Below are positions 25,301 through 36,624 of a stretch of DNA of 64,000 nt, one piece after another (position 1 is the first letter of the stretch; every line of letters starts with the position of its first letter). The notes under the pieces were generated by a model. The model worked only from the letters and a program-made list of their open reading frames with translations, was not told the DNA's origin and did no database searches. The DNA is taken from positions 63,661,441 to 63,725,440 of the forward strand of contig OY288245.1 of NCBI GenBank assembly GCA_958450325.1, given 5' to 3'. Made by a program: the position numbers and the translations under genes. Source of the stretch: Agrostemma githago (taxonomy: Eukaryota > Streptophyta > Magnoliopsida > Caryophyllales > Caryophyllaceae).

Positions 25301-26522
25301 ACATCGTTTATGAATGCAATTCCCATATAATAAATTTATGTAATTAGATCGTTGGCGAACATCAGCTCCATAAGACTGTTTTCCCGCATATTGTTTTCAA
25401 TATACTCCGTATTTCTTATGTTGATGCAACTAACAGGACCACCTGTTACCAATAACATCTATTAAGGATTTAAGGGGATACGTGTTGGAAAGATCTTCAA
25501 AAGAAGCTCTTTTGCTTATTAAGTCAATGACATCATCTTCTTATGTCAATTCCATGACATATTAATCATGACGTCACACCATGACTCCATGGAGATGTAG
25601 GTTGCTTGGAGGCCAAGGACTTAATCCTATAAATAAGCATCAAAGTTCCATCAACCAACGATCATCCTCTTCTTCTCTCTATCACTAACCCATCTTCTCA
25701 AAAATACACAAAGGTTGTAGTGGTTGTGTAGTAGATGGGGCATAATCGACGGTAGGACAGTGACCTAGAGTCACGTCACAACCTCTCTTTTAAATAAGAT
25801 TATTCCTTGCTTCCGGCTTTTTTATTCACTATTCATCTTCCAATAAGATGTTAAATTAACTTATTCTTCACTGTTGTTAATACTCTTTGGAAGATATAAT
25901 AGTCATTTGTCTGTGTGTCTCAATTATTTGATTTATTTTTTTAACTTTGTTAAAACCTCCACGAGCCACACCAAAGGTAAACACTTTGTGACTCGAATGG
26001 AGAGGATACATACTAGTTAACAGGATGAGGTCACTACTACTACTCATCAATCATCAAGTACACATTGTAAATGGCAATTAAATAGTTACACAATTTTTAC
26101 AAAGGAAAAAAGTACCTCATCAGCAGTTATAATAGCCTTGAGATGCTAAGAACCCAAAAGAATCAACACAATCAAATCACCCACGAGTTAGTTAGCATAA
26201 TAAATGGATACTGATTGATGAAGACTGAGAAAGGCAAATAAAGATGTAGTACCTCCAAATTCAAAACAATGGCTTTCTCACGACCCAAAATGGTAGAAGG
26301 ATAAGAAAGAAGAGGATCCAAAATCCGAAGATCGCGGGCATGGATATTAACCCGTTGCATAATAGCATATTTATCAAGATCAAGGACAGTTCCTAACCCA
26401 GTTGAATCAAGAAGGATCCAACTTCTGGACCCGGTTGTCTTCTTTTTTAGACCCACCGTCCCCATCTGCTGCGGGTCAACTGGCACGACGTATCCTTCCC
26501 TCCCCATCTCTCTTTCTACCAA
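19348..26522 (-). CDS. MRS2/MGT family (CorA-type) magnesium transporter, closest in pattern to MRS2-3
   Basis: Ten coding exons on the minus strand splice into about 391 residues: 26522-26253, 26145-26116, 25183-25057, 24838-24717, 24581-24507, 22957-22733, 22587-22543, 20926-20882, 20786-20757, 19645-19526, then 19434-19348 with TGA at 19350-19348 (the small second and ninth exons are 30 bp; counting all listed blocks gives 11 coding exons). All junctions are GT..AG and keep phase. The N-terminal domain reads 'SRSWILLDSTG' and 'HARDLRILDP', the middle '[20 protein letters not shown]' and 'EELEMLLEAYFMQIDGTLNK'. The C-terminus has transmembrane segment 1, the GMN signature (about residues 346-348, 'IFGMNIPYHW'), transmembrane segment 2 and an Arg/Lys-containing tail. 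GMN is the Mg2+ selectivity loop of a homopentameric channel. Other family members sit in plasma, vacuolar, plastid or mitochondrial membranes; location here is not decided. An in-frame second Met lies five codons in, so the true start could be 26507. Confidence 0.93.
25482..26003 (-). mobile_element. Candidate LTR-like insertion in an MRS2 intron (522 bp)
   Basis: The stretch lies in the intron between coding exons 2 and 3. It is bordered by the direct repeat GGATAC (25476-25481 and 26004-26009), a plausible target duplication. Reading on the plus strand it has promoter-like order: a palindromic TGACGTCA (25569-25576), a TATAAATA (25628-25635) about 50 bp later, and then a C/T-rich leader. 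This resembles a solo LTR, but its ends are not the usual TG..CA, so the class is open. Its strand is opposite to the gene if the plus-strand promoter reading is right. Confidence 0.35.
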
Positions 26523-27600
26523 TTGTCACAACTTCAACAGTATTACCACAAATTCACAGGAGAAAAAAAAGGAATAAAAAAAACACAACCCAGATGGCAA
26601 TACATACAGTGTTGTTGACTACAAGAATCGGAATTCACCAATCATTGATCAACACCTGAAGTTAAGAAATGAATCATCATGGCAAGTTTTAATTGTGAAT
26701 AGAAAATAATACAATTGTTTAATCAGAAACATATATAGTACGGAGTACCTAATACTTATTGGAGTAACTCGCAGAGTGACGGAGGATAGCACAAAAAAAT
26801 ACAAAATCCCAGGATGATTTGACTGTGTGCAATCATGTATGCATATGCTAGGAAGCACCGATACCAACACAAACACGGACACCTGTCCGACGCAACACAG
26901 TTAGCTAAATTTTTAAGGACTCGCGCCATGGCAAAATAAAATCAATATACATATATTAAAAAAAGTGGATTTTGAAGCCCTTTATAACAGAGATATAAAT
27001 ACAGTCATTTAAAATACCACAAAGTAGCTAAATGACAAATAAGTTGTGTCATACGAACAAAATTCAAATGCTAAGATCAATATTCTCACAAAGCAAATGA
27101 AAAAAATGCAGCAATTTTTTATAAACTAAAAATGAGGCATCAAGTCTTACATAATATAAGTCGTGTAAAACAAAGTCTATCATTTCGAAGTCTCATAACT
27201 TGGAAACAAACATCCAAGTCTTACAAAATATAAACTTGAAAAGACCACCAGATCTTATGAAATAAATTATACAACATCAAGTAAGTTAACAATTAACACA
27301 CAACAAATGCTAAAGAACATCATTTATTTAATTCAAATCCAAATCCCAGAAATCCCCAAATAACCTTCATCCATCAATATCCAAAGTGTAACACTCCTAA
27401 ATCAACAAACCCTAGTAACAAAAACAGATTTCTAAGACAAGGTTGCATAATTAAATCAACCCTAGCAACAATTAATTGATGGAAAACCCCAAAGAATTGA
27501 ATTAGTCCAACAATTAACAAACTATAACAGCTAAAACTTACACGATTTGGATGGTGGCCTGGTGGTGGTGGGCAGCGTGAAGTGACTAGAGAAGCGTGAT
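26523..27600 (-). other. MRS2 5' UTR with a leader intron
   Basis: Upstream of the start codon the leader runs to 26655, where TTCTTAACTTCAG marks a splice acceptor. The matching donor, CGT|GTAAGT, is at 27542/27541, giving an intron of about 886 bp (26656-27541). The upstream leader exon begins somewhere above 27542; no start site can be fixed. 5' UTR introns often raise expression of plant housekeeping transporters; that is general knowledge, not shown here. Confidence 0.6.
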
Positions 27601-30251
27601 TTTTTTTCTAAATTTCAGAAGTGTTCCCGTCATATGGACTCATATCATCTCATAGGTCATAGGCGTTTACTAAATAGGAATATTGTCCTTGGTCGAGTAT
27701 TAAGGTCATCCTTGCCACGGGCATGTCCATCTTAAAATTAAAATGTATCAAATATAATCCAATTAGGTAGAAAATATCAAATATTTTGCTACATACAAGT
27801 TGGATTTGTCTTATCCCAACTATTTGACCCATTGTAAGCTTAAGACATGTAACACCTTGCATTTTTAACAAATCTTTTATAATTTCTTTCTATTTTATGT
27901 TATATTTTGTTGAGCCTTAGAAACTATCAGACACCCCCTTCCGTGGGATGAATAAAAAATTTCATACCTTATTTCTTCAAAAGTTTCCCATTTTAATCCT
28001 TCATTTTAAAATTTTAACATGTCACTTTTATTATTTTTAAATATTAGTTATATAGAGTAACATTTTTCGGCTCAACCTAAGACGACTTAAGTCGACCCTA
28101 ACGAGTGAGGGTTACAGATTTGCAAAAGAAGTTAGAACAAATTCAATCAACTAGAATCACGCATGATACTTCTTATTCTTTACTCAACGCTTTTACGAGT
28201 TCTTTAGACAAAAACCATTTTAAAATATATATTTTCCGTATTCAGTTTCAAGAAACGTTAACCAAGTGTTGTTTTATTTCCTTTTATTTGAAATACCATT
28301 CTATATATTTTCCTGGAGAAATCGTTCAAAATATCTTACTAAATATTTTTTCTTACACCGGGTTCAAGTTATATAATATGTATTGTTAATAAATATTACG
28401 GAGTACTCCGTAATATGTGTTACTCAATTTATTATCCGTCTTAAATTACTTTGATCTCGTCCTTCAATTAAAACCGAAATAAAACCTGAATAGACCCTCC
28501 CAAAGTGACTCATGACACATTCTATTATATCTTAGCTCCTATACTTGTGCTCTCTTTAGTGAAAGATTAAAAAAAACATGTCATATAATCCTCTTCTTGC
28601 CAATTACGTAAACAAAATGGAGGAGCCTAGCTTGTTTTTCCATCTCAAGTTAAGTCGAGATATTACCCAAATTCATTGACTTCTAAAGTCCTACCTTATT
28701 CTCTTCCTCCCTCTTCCAACAGAGAAACATAAAACAAAACAAAATAAGTCTAACATGCTTTCTCGGTTTCTAATGCAGAATAAGAAGGAATTAAGCCACA
28801 AAACATTCAATCGAACTCAAGCAATTGATTCCCATTTCTACCCTACTATGCTTAGTATCATATGAAGGGACCGAAGAAGAAGACAGAACCGAGTGACTCT
28901 CCCGACAATTTCAACCAAGCACGTGTCCCGATTTCTCTGTTGTTTTCAGGATGGGTAAATCGTCAAAACCTTCAAAAAAAATTATTTCTTTTCCTATAAA
29001 TGCTTTTCTTAAAAATTTGGTTGCAATGTTATAATCCGGTTTTTTCGTATGGACATTTATGTATCATAATATTGTTGAACTTATTTATCGCATAGTATTA
29101 TCACTTAGTTGCGAGACTTTCTTAAAAATGGATAAATAAATGTTAATGATGACGATGGTTAGATATGTTTGTCCCTAAACAAATTTGGACTCAATGTGTT
29201 AAGGTTTCATGATAGCTTAAGTCGTGAAATAAGGAATATAACTAATTAGTATGACTCAATTACATCTTCTGTTTCAGTTACACTCAATTAGTATTAGAAA
29301 TTAAGAACATGTATGTGAGAGATCTTATTTTCTTATAAATTGTCACTATCACCTCTTCCGTTTCATTTTAAATAATTATTTCGATAGGAGAATTGCTCTT
29401 ACGAACAATTTCTACACTATTTTCTTACAAACAATTACAAACTGGAATTTATAGTTTCAATTCATGAATTACAGGCTCACATGAAATTGAATAAAGATCA
29501 CGTCTAACTTCAGACTTCACTGCTGGAGTCTTATTTCTAACTATACTTTATCAACCTCACAAAATTCGACATTAATGGCACGACACCATAACGGCAGACA
29601 TCGACCTTGGTCGTGATTGGAAGTTCATTGCATCAAAATTAAAAATCACTTAAATAAAATTCATACAAACAACATTAATTATGAACCTAGAAAACTAATT
29701 GAAGGTTGAAAATCAAAAATTAAAACGGAAACAGTGAAATAAAGTAAAGAAACAAACAACAACAAGGATTGAAGATGCAACTGACATTAAACAATCATTA
29801 ACCAAGAAAACTAATTAAAGTTGAACCAACCTTGTTTGAAAGATCTAGCGACAATAGCAATAGGGTTGATCTAGTGAACCACGGCGAAAGGGATCAAGGG
29901 TAATACGAATGAAGGCTGATAAGTTTTGTTTAGGGTTCTTGTGTTTTGTCCTTTTGGGGGTTTTGTTCAGGATTGGCATTTCTATTTGTTACTCCACTAC
30001 GGCACTAGTTGACCATATTAATTTGTTTTGGACTCAATTTGTTTAAGGCTCTTGTGTTTTGGACTCAATTTGTTTTGAACCGAGACCTTATTCGGTATAC
30101 AGCAGATTAATATTGGCATAAGCAGAATAAGAAAGTAGATTTGACTAACAGAATCAGTTTATAGTTTGGACTAGCAGATTTAATTAATAGATTATTTTTG
30201 TAGTGTTTGGTAATTAACATTAGTGTTGTTTAACTTCTTTGTAGAATGATA
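27601..30251. other. Intergenic region upstream of MRS2, no gene recognised
   Basis: A+T-rich DNA. The part next to 27600 must hold the MRS2 promoter, but no clear TATA box can be assigned. Small frames (27650-27871 minus, 28105-28389 plus) show no domain. A perfect 24-bp palindrome is at 28393-28416. Confidence 0.4.
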
Positions 30252-30509
30252 CTCCCTCCGTTCCAATCATTTCCATGCATTTGGATATTATGCACTATTC
30301 ATAGATGCGAAGAATTATCGATATAACTATTAATATATACGATAAAATATAGTCATGTGAGATCTTGTTTAAATTGTCTAATCGAATGCATCATGAATAT
30401 CAAATTTTTATAATTTTTAGAAATACGTATCTAAAGATATAGACAAAAGAAAACGTGCATCAGCAAGTGTGAAAAAGCAAACATATGGAATTGATTGGAA
30501 CATAGGGAG
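30252..30509. mobile_element. Stowaway MITE (Tc1/mariner), 258 bp
   Basis: The element starts CTCCCTCCGTTCC and ends with the imperfect complement GGAACATAGGGAG. A TA dinucleotide flanks both ends (30250-30251 and 30510-30511). Size, A+T-rich core, terminal consensus and TA duplication all match Stowaway. Confidence 0.9.
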
Positions 30510-30778
30510 TACTAGTAAAAAAGAACATGAACAAATATTGATTAAATATACGTCAGCATATGCATCGCACCAACAACTTTAATATCTCTGATTTATTCTA
30601 CTAGTCATTAAAGCTGAACAAATATTATCACGGAGAGTTGATATTTTTTTAGTTTATGAAATCTCGACCGGATTAATATTTGGGTTATTTAACGAGAATA
30701 ATACCAACTATAAGGGGCGTCTTATCAAAATAATATAGTATCAAAATAATATAGTACCAACTATAGGCTTGGAGGTTA

Positions 30779-31530
30779 ATGACTAATGATGAGAGGTTGG
30801 TGGGGAGAGTACTCAAAGCCCGATACTTTGCTGATAAGCCTTTGCATGAGGCGGAGTTAGGCCGGAATCCGAGCTACACGTGGAGAAACATTTGGGAGGC
30901 TCGATCTGTGGTTTTAAGGGGTGCTCGCATGCGGATTAGGGATGGGATGGAGATTAGGGTGTGAGGGGATCCGTGGGTGAAGGGTGGGCCGAGTAGATAT
31001 ATAATGACCGGGGTTAGAGAGGAGGATAGGGGGATGAGGGTGGCCGAGCTTTTTGACCCTCATGGCGAAATATGGGATATGGGTAAGCTTAATTCGCTCT
31101 TTTTGCCTTTGGATCGAGATCTCATCACCAATATGCAGGTGAATATGAGGGGGGATAGGGATGTGTGGTGTTGGGATCTTGAGAAGGATGGTATCTACTC
31201 GGTTCGATCGGCTTATAAGGAGCTTATGGGGGACTGGTTGGAAGAGGAGGGATCATCTAATGTTGAGAAGGGAAGATGGTTGTGGATCGAGTCGGAAGGC
31301 TAATGTGTTACCTTGTTTCAAAGTTTTCTTTTGGCAATTTTGCATGGAGGCGATCCCGACGAAAGGTAACTTAGCTACCCGAATTAACTTTTTCCATTCA
31401 ACTTGTCCAGTGTGCTTATGTGAGGTGGAGACTTGTCTCCACCTTGCCAAGGGGTGTGGGTGGTTGGGTGGGTTGTAGGATGGGTTGGGGGTGGACATGA
31501 AAGGGTGAGGGAGTAGGTGGAGGACTGGTC
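30779..31530 (+). pseudogene. LINE ORF2 3' fragment with zf-RVT region (copy L)
   Basis: Translated text such as 'LVGRVLKARYFAD', 'NPSYTWRNIWEARSVV', 'RMRIRDGMEIRV', 'VFFWQFCMEAIPTKGNLATR' and 'CPVCLCEVETCLHLAKGC' is the typical C-terminal part of plant LINE reverse transcriptases ending in the zinc-binding zf-RVT domain. Stops at 30960-30963 and 31300-31303 plus a frame change break it. The 5' part of the LINE is missing. It abuts an Athila-type LTR at about 31540. This is the copy that reads uninterrupted past 30846, whereas both other copies are cut there by a (TA)n tract, so this locus looks ancestral. Confidence 0.8.
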
Positions 31531-31539
31531 TCCATTGTA

Positions 31540-32971
31540 GTAAGCTTCCTTAGAAAAACTCCATTTTAGATCTAGAAAACCTTCTTAGTTTTAGATTAAT
31601 TTTTCTTTCAATTTACAATCAAGCTCTTGTATTAGTCTAGATTTGAATTTTGTTTGAAGATTGAAGAGTTTTGCAAGAATTGGGTGACAAAGTTCTTGTA
31701 TTTTCTTCTCCAAGCTTCTCTTTATATTAATCTTCATCTTCTCCTTTAGTTTTCTTCATAGTTGGTATTTTCTTTCCTTCTCCCTTCCTTTATTAATTAG
31801 TTTCCCTTTTTATTCTCTTTTTAATTCATTGTTTGTCTTGTTATCTTTATGTTTAAATTGTTTTAATCTCCACTGTTGGTATTCTTTTGTTTTCTCTCTC
31901 TTTTGTTTGTTTCCTCCATTTTTCCTTTCTAGCATTTGTTTTCCCATATTTTTGTCTTGTTGTTTATTTCTATTAGACGAAAGGAAATAGTAAAAGAAGG
32001 CAGCGAAGCGGCAGGATGAACGAAGGTAATAGTGTAAACCACGTCACCATCACTACTTACCTCTTACTGTATTATTATTGTTGTTATTATAAATTGTTTC
32101 TGAATGAAGAGAAGCATATTAACGACATGGAGCACCCGTCGGAGATGAAAAATAAGAAAGTCATCTCCGGCTGACGGTTAAATCACGAGATTGTGGCAAG
32201 CGGAAGGGTTTTTGTGGGGATCGATTTAGGCTGATACCATTTTGGTTATCATTTCTTCGATTAGTTATCATTTTGGTAGTAATTTCCTTTCCATTGTGTT
32301 AGATTAATTTTCCTTCCCCTTAATCATTATGTTTTGCCTTTTCTTTTAACCTCCTTGTCATTGGTTTTGTTAAAGTTTAGTATGGATAGTGAGTAGATTT
32401 AAGTTAGGGGGTTAGGGGAGGAGGAATTCTAGATTCGGGTTTCGTTTTATGAAAATTGTTGCATTTAGGGTGATTTGTCTTGCTTGAGATTATTATGTTT
32501 TGTTGACTTAGCCTGATCAACTCAATTACCCTGACTCACTCGAACCAATATGGGGAAACTCGGGGTTTGGGTAATCTCATCTTGAGACTTTAGCTTCCTC
32601 GTCGCGAAAGCGGGTTTAGGCTAGGTTGGGTAGGGAAACCGAGAGGTGGCTCCTCCCTTTATTCACCTTGTGATGACTCTTGTAACCATGACTCTTGTAA
32701 CCCTTATACCCTTATCTTTAGTTTCGATTCCCCGACTCTTCCTAACGCCTTTTTTATTATTGTTTCTTGTTTTAGTTGTTCAATTCGTTTGCCTTAGTTT
32801 AATTACTTCGTCCCAAAACCCCTTTTTAGACCCCATTCACAATCACTCCTAGACTTGACCGATCATATTTCTCTGCCTCCCTGTGGTTCGACCCCGACTT
32901 ACCACTACTACATAGTAGCTAGTTGGGACTATAAATATTGTTTGCATGCGTGTCAGCGACAGCGCGCATCA
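31540..32971 (+). mobile_element. Athila-type 5' LTR, start unclear, probably U3-truncated (copy L)
   Basis: The 3' end is firm: GCGCGCATCA followed by AAA and a tRNA primer-binding site. The preceding 100 bp (CCCTGTGGTTCGACCCCGAC and onward) match the end of the other Athila LTR in this window. No TG start, U3 palindromes or TATA box can be placed before the C/T-rich leader at about 31600-31800, so the left part appears lost where it joins the LINE fragment. Confidence 0.6.
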
Positions 32972-32974
32972 AAA

Positions 32975-32992
32975 TGGCGCCGTTGCCGGGGA
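32975..32992 (+). other. tRNA-Asp-type primer-binding site (copy L)
   Basis: TGGCGCCGTTGCCGGGGA lies 3 bp after the LTR end. This is the tRNA-Asp-complementary primer site known for Athila-type elements. Copies occur at 47138-47155 and 54236-54253 in reverse complement. Confidence 0.85.
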
Positions 32993-33276
32993 GAGCGGTA
33001 ATTAATTGATTAAGTCTTTGTTTTAAGTTGTGTTTGGTTAATTGCTTTAGTTTTATTTTTCTTTCCTCCTACCCCAATGTCATTCGGTACTAGGAGTCTC
33101 ATTGTTTGTTGAGTTTTTGCTAGTACTTGTGATTTAGGTTGCTTGATCCCCATTCGGAGAACGAGTCTCTTGAAAATCTTGTGTGCTGAAATGACAACTT
33201 AACATTGTGATCTCACACCAATTTCTTCATTCCTCAACACCTCGTCCTTGTTCAACCAGCATCCAAAGATTCAAGT

Positions 33277-33921
33277 ATGACTACGCTTGGATCTCATTCT
33301 CAACCGTCCAGTGAGGAGATTTCTTCTCCCGTCTTCATCGGAACTATCCCGGAGAGTTTCGAGCTCAAACCTTCCATCATAAATTTAATCCATCAACATA
33401 CTTTTCGAGGATTGTCGGATGAAGATGTTATAGAACATGTTTATCTTTTCAAGGAGAGTCTAATTGGCATCAAGCTCGAGGGTCTTACCAAGTGTCAACT
33501 GCACCAGATTCTTTTTCCCCGAACCTTGCGTGATGGAGCAAGGAGGTGGCTTCAAAGTTTTCCTAGTAACACTTTTCACGCTTGGAAGCACTTATGCAAT
33601 ACTTTTTTTGAGAAATTCTTCCCACCATCCAAGACTAACAAATATAGGAAGGAAATTCAAACATTTCAACAGCAAGAAGACGAGAACATAAGTGAAGCTT
33701 GGGATCGATTTCAAACCTTACAAAGAAAGTGCACACATCATGGTATTCCTCATTGGCTTTTGTTCCATACATTTTTTAATTCTTTACCTGCCGATGCAAA
33801 GAAGAATCTCAACACAGCGGCAAGAAGCGACTTTTTCTTACTCAACGATATTGAATCCCATAAGCTTCTCGAGAGAATGGCCAAAAGTGGCGAGCATTCT
33901 AAAGAAATACAAGGTGGTGAG
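33277..33921 (+). pseudogene. Ty3/gypsy (Athila-type) gag, 3'-truncated by a nested LTR (copy L)
   Basis: From ATG 33277, 215 codons read without a break until an LTR begins at 33922. The protein matches the Retrotrans_gag pattern: 'FPRTLRDGARRWLQSFP', 'FEKFFPPSKTNKYRKEI', 'DENISEAWDRFQTLQRKCTH' and 'HGIPHWLLFHTFFNSLP'. Gag forms the particle that packages element RNA. The zinc knuckle and everything downstream (protease, RT, integrase) are missing because of the insertion and later rearrangement. The frame itself is undamaged, which implies recent activity of the element. Confidence 0.85.
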
Positions 33922-34349
33922 TGTAGACACCCACATTTGGCCGCTAGGTGTCTATAGCGGTTCCCAAAAAACACCCGATGATGATCGGACGTAAACGTGC
34001 TTTAACATACTCGAATATGGGCTCAAAATCGTTAGTATTTGGCTTGGTCTTTTTACGGAGTACAAATCTCACAAAACTGACCTCAAATCCAGGCCCAGTG
34101 GGTCATTTCCAATCAAATAAGACTAATTTGGGTCAAAACCGACACCAAGGGCAAAACCGTCTTTTAGCGACCGAGTCAAACCCCGGTCAAAGACGTTTCC
34201 GAGGCATAAATATCTGCCACATCACTTCGGAAATCCGACTTGAAGTCCAATACCGCATAAAAATCAGCAATGAAGAAGAATTGAGCAACTAAACCTCTCC
34301 GTTAGAGATAGAACTCGATCTCTAAAAAAGCCTTCTACCTGACCGGTCC

Positions 34350-34457
34350 CACTCGATCGAGTGGACCAGCCCACTCGGTCGAGTAGGCTCGTAAAACCCG
34401 CAAAACCGGCGTCAGACCGGGCACATGATCGAGTGCTATGCACCACTCGATCGAGTG
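34350..34457. promoter_or_regulatory. Palindromic CACTCGATCGAGTG cluster in U3
   Basis: Perfect 14-bp palindromes at 34350-34363 and 34444-34457 bracket two variants (34372-34384 and about 34422-34435). They lie about 150-250 bp before the TATA box. A regulatory role is inferred from position. Confidence 0.55.
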
Positions 34458-34603
34458 ACTCCTTTACCAGCCGGAAAAGGATTCCTCTTCCACCCAACGA
34501 CAGAATCCTTTTCCATCTAAGATTGTATACTTTTCCTATCCAAAACGGTGTTTCTTCTCATCCAAGCCGGATACCTTTCCTAGACAAAGTCGGGAACCTC
34601 CCC

Positions 34604-34611
34604 TATAAATA
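34604..34611 (+). promoter_or_regulatory. TATA box of the nested LTR
   Basis: TATAAATA followed by CACCCCCC and a CA-rich leader. Confidence 0.6.
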
Positions 34612-35400
34612 CACCCCCCTTGCACACACACAATTACAACATCAACAACGACAACAATAAACAATTCACAACAATTCATCCCCGAAATTTCAGCAACCTT
34701 TAGCAAACCCGAGATCAAAACTCATCAAAGACCCGAGATCAAAACCCGTCAAAGACCCGAGAGCAAAATTCGTCAAATCCCTTCCTAATTATAAACCACC
34801 ATAACTCTTCCTATATCATCTCGACGCTCCCGTGCCTAAGCCACATCTAGACGAGCCTCGTTCCGAGAGTACAAAGCATGTAGGTTGAGGGTGCAAATTC
34901 AATCCCGTCTTCTCCTTTCTCTCTCTCTCTCTCTCTCTCATTTTTTTGTGTCGTCCGTCCGTCTTTATCAAGTCATCGTCATGTTTTTTTTTCCTTTTTT
35001 TTCTTCGTTTCTAATATTGATATTATCGCAACAACTATCTAATTTTTTATATACAAAACGATCATTCTTAAAATACGATACCGACTCTATAGTTGAATAT
35101 CGTATCTAAAAGAATTAAATCAAGCTCGTTGATGCTAAGATAATCGTCACATAGTCCTAAAAAGACAGAATACGACGTTTTCGACGCGGAGAGAATCTAT
35201 TTCATCTTAGTTCGATTTTCCAACAATTTATAAACATCTTTTCTAAAAATCACTCCGAATATTCGATATCGATTCTATAATCAAGTATCGAATATAACGA
35301 GTATCGAAAATTTAAGTCGAGTATAAATCGTATTATATTTTTACACGACTTAGCAAAATTATCGATTTCTAAAATTAAAAGCAATTTCGAAATCCAGGAC

Positions 35401-36343
35401 AAATTGCAAAATGAACCATCGTTCGTACAGAGGGTGTAATCTCCTAGAAATTCTAACGCAATACAGTGGCGGAAACACTATAGAGTTGGGATTAAAACAC
35501 GGTGACAAACTATATCTTATTAAAAGAAATGGTAAGTCAATACAAATGCCTCTTTTTACAAAAGGGCTAAAAGTAAAATCTCCAAATGGGTTTATACAAA
35601 TCCATAAATTACAAGAATGAAGAAAGAGTAGGATCCACGCTACTCGCTAGCTCACACCCAAAACCCAGCAGCAAATACCTGTCATGTTATAAACATAACA
35701 ACCACGTCAGTGGGGAGTAACTCAGACGTTCTCCCAGCCATATTATATCATATGGAAAAATAATAGTATTACTATATCAAAATAATTAAAATGGAAAACA
35801 TTAAAATGATATAATAAAAATAAGCTTTCGGAGAAAACTTAAAATATTGGAACAATAAAATCAGAACAAATTTTCAGAAGAAAACTTCAAATATTTGCCA
35901 ACCTGCAAACCAAAATGTATCGATAATAATGAAAATATTCAAAATGGCGTTATGGAAATATTCAGTGTAGAAGGTTAGACTTTCACCAGGAGAATACTAA
36001 AAACTAGCTTCGAGAACTTAGTTCAAACAAATCAAACTTCAGTCTCTAACTAGGCTACTCAACCATAATAGGACGGCGACTTATAAATGCGTGGCCCTAG
36101 TTTAAGACAATGCACACCCCTCCTGGGATTACCTGTCACCCAGTTCAACTTATGACGACGACTTACAGCGAGGCCTAAGCTTAAGGTCAAAATGTACACA
36201 ACTCCCGGAATACCTGTCAACAACTAATGTAACGATTCCTGATACACTAGCCTTATAGTTGATGGCAAAACCATAAACCCCAGATTATATTACTCTAACT
36301 CCACACTAGTCTTTATTCCATAACTCCAAAATAGCCATTATCG
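35401..36343. other. Uncharacterised repeat sequence (copy L)
   Basis: This may be internal sequence of the nested retrotransposon. A 69-codon frame at 35411-35620 (start 'MNHRSYRGCNLLEI') is conserved base for base in the mirror copy but has no recognisable domain. On the minus strand two related segments, each with GACAGGTA-T-CC-G-AG followed by a GT-rich phrase, occur near 36130 and 36215, suggesting an internal duplication. No gene is supported. Confidence 0.35.

Positions 36344-36413
<70 letters not shown>
36344..36413. repeat. (TA)n(GA)n compound microsatellite
   Basis: Alternating TA passes directly into about 23 GA units. It sits against the hairpin element that begins at 36415. Confidence 0.95.
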
Positions 36414-36414
<1 letters not shown>

Positions 36415-36416
<2 letters not shown>

Positions 36417-36584
36417 GGTTCAAATAAGGTCCACAATTTTTTTAAGTCTATATTGAAGTTACAGATGACATACGCTAAAGTTGCATTTGTATATATAACA
36501 ATTTTGAACAAATGCAACTTTAGCGTATGTCATATGTAACTTCAATACAGACTTAAAAAAATTGTGGACCTTATTTGAACCTAA
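36415..36584. mobile_element. Hairpin MITE-like element M, copy 1
   Basis: About 170 bp that fold back on themselves almost completely. It starts TAGGTTCAAATAAGGTCCAC and ends with the complement. Each arm carries GAAGTTACAGATGACAT-like text. It lies between (GA)n on the left and (TA)n on the right. Related copies: 42530-42699 and 43500-43668. Insertion into TA repeats recalls the rice Micron MITEs, but the sequence is not identified. Confidence 0.75.
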
Positions 36585-36624
36585 CTATATATATATATAT
36601 AGTTATATAGTTATATATATATAG

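Larger units (their letters stand above)
33922..35400 (+). mobile_element. Second LTR nested in gag (TGTAGACACC type), right end uncertain (copy L)
   Basis: TGTAGACACC opens inside gag at 33922. About 430 bp in lies a cluster of CACTCGATCGAGTG palindromes, then a TATA box at 34604-34611, followed by a CA-rich leader. That is the layout of a plant LTR promoter. The right end is not defined; 35400 is a guess and no primer site was recognised after it. The 5 bp before it (GTGAG) cannot be matched to a second copy. Mirror copy: about 44730-46208. Confidence 0.55.

Noticed and set aside
33922..36343. Treating the whole 2.4 kb as one LTR
   Set aside because: Only the left end and promoter part are LTR-like. 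No CA end or primer site was found near 36343, so the boundary is left uncertain.
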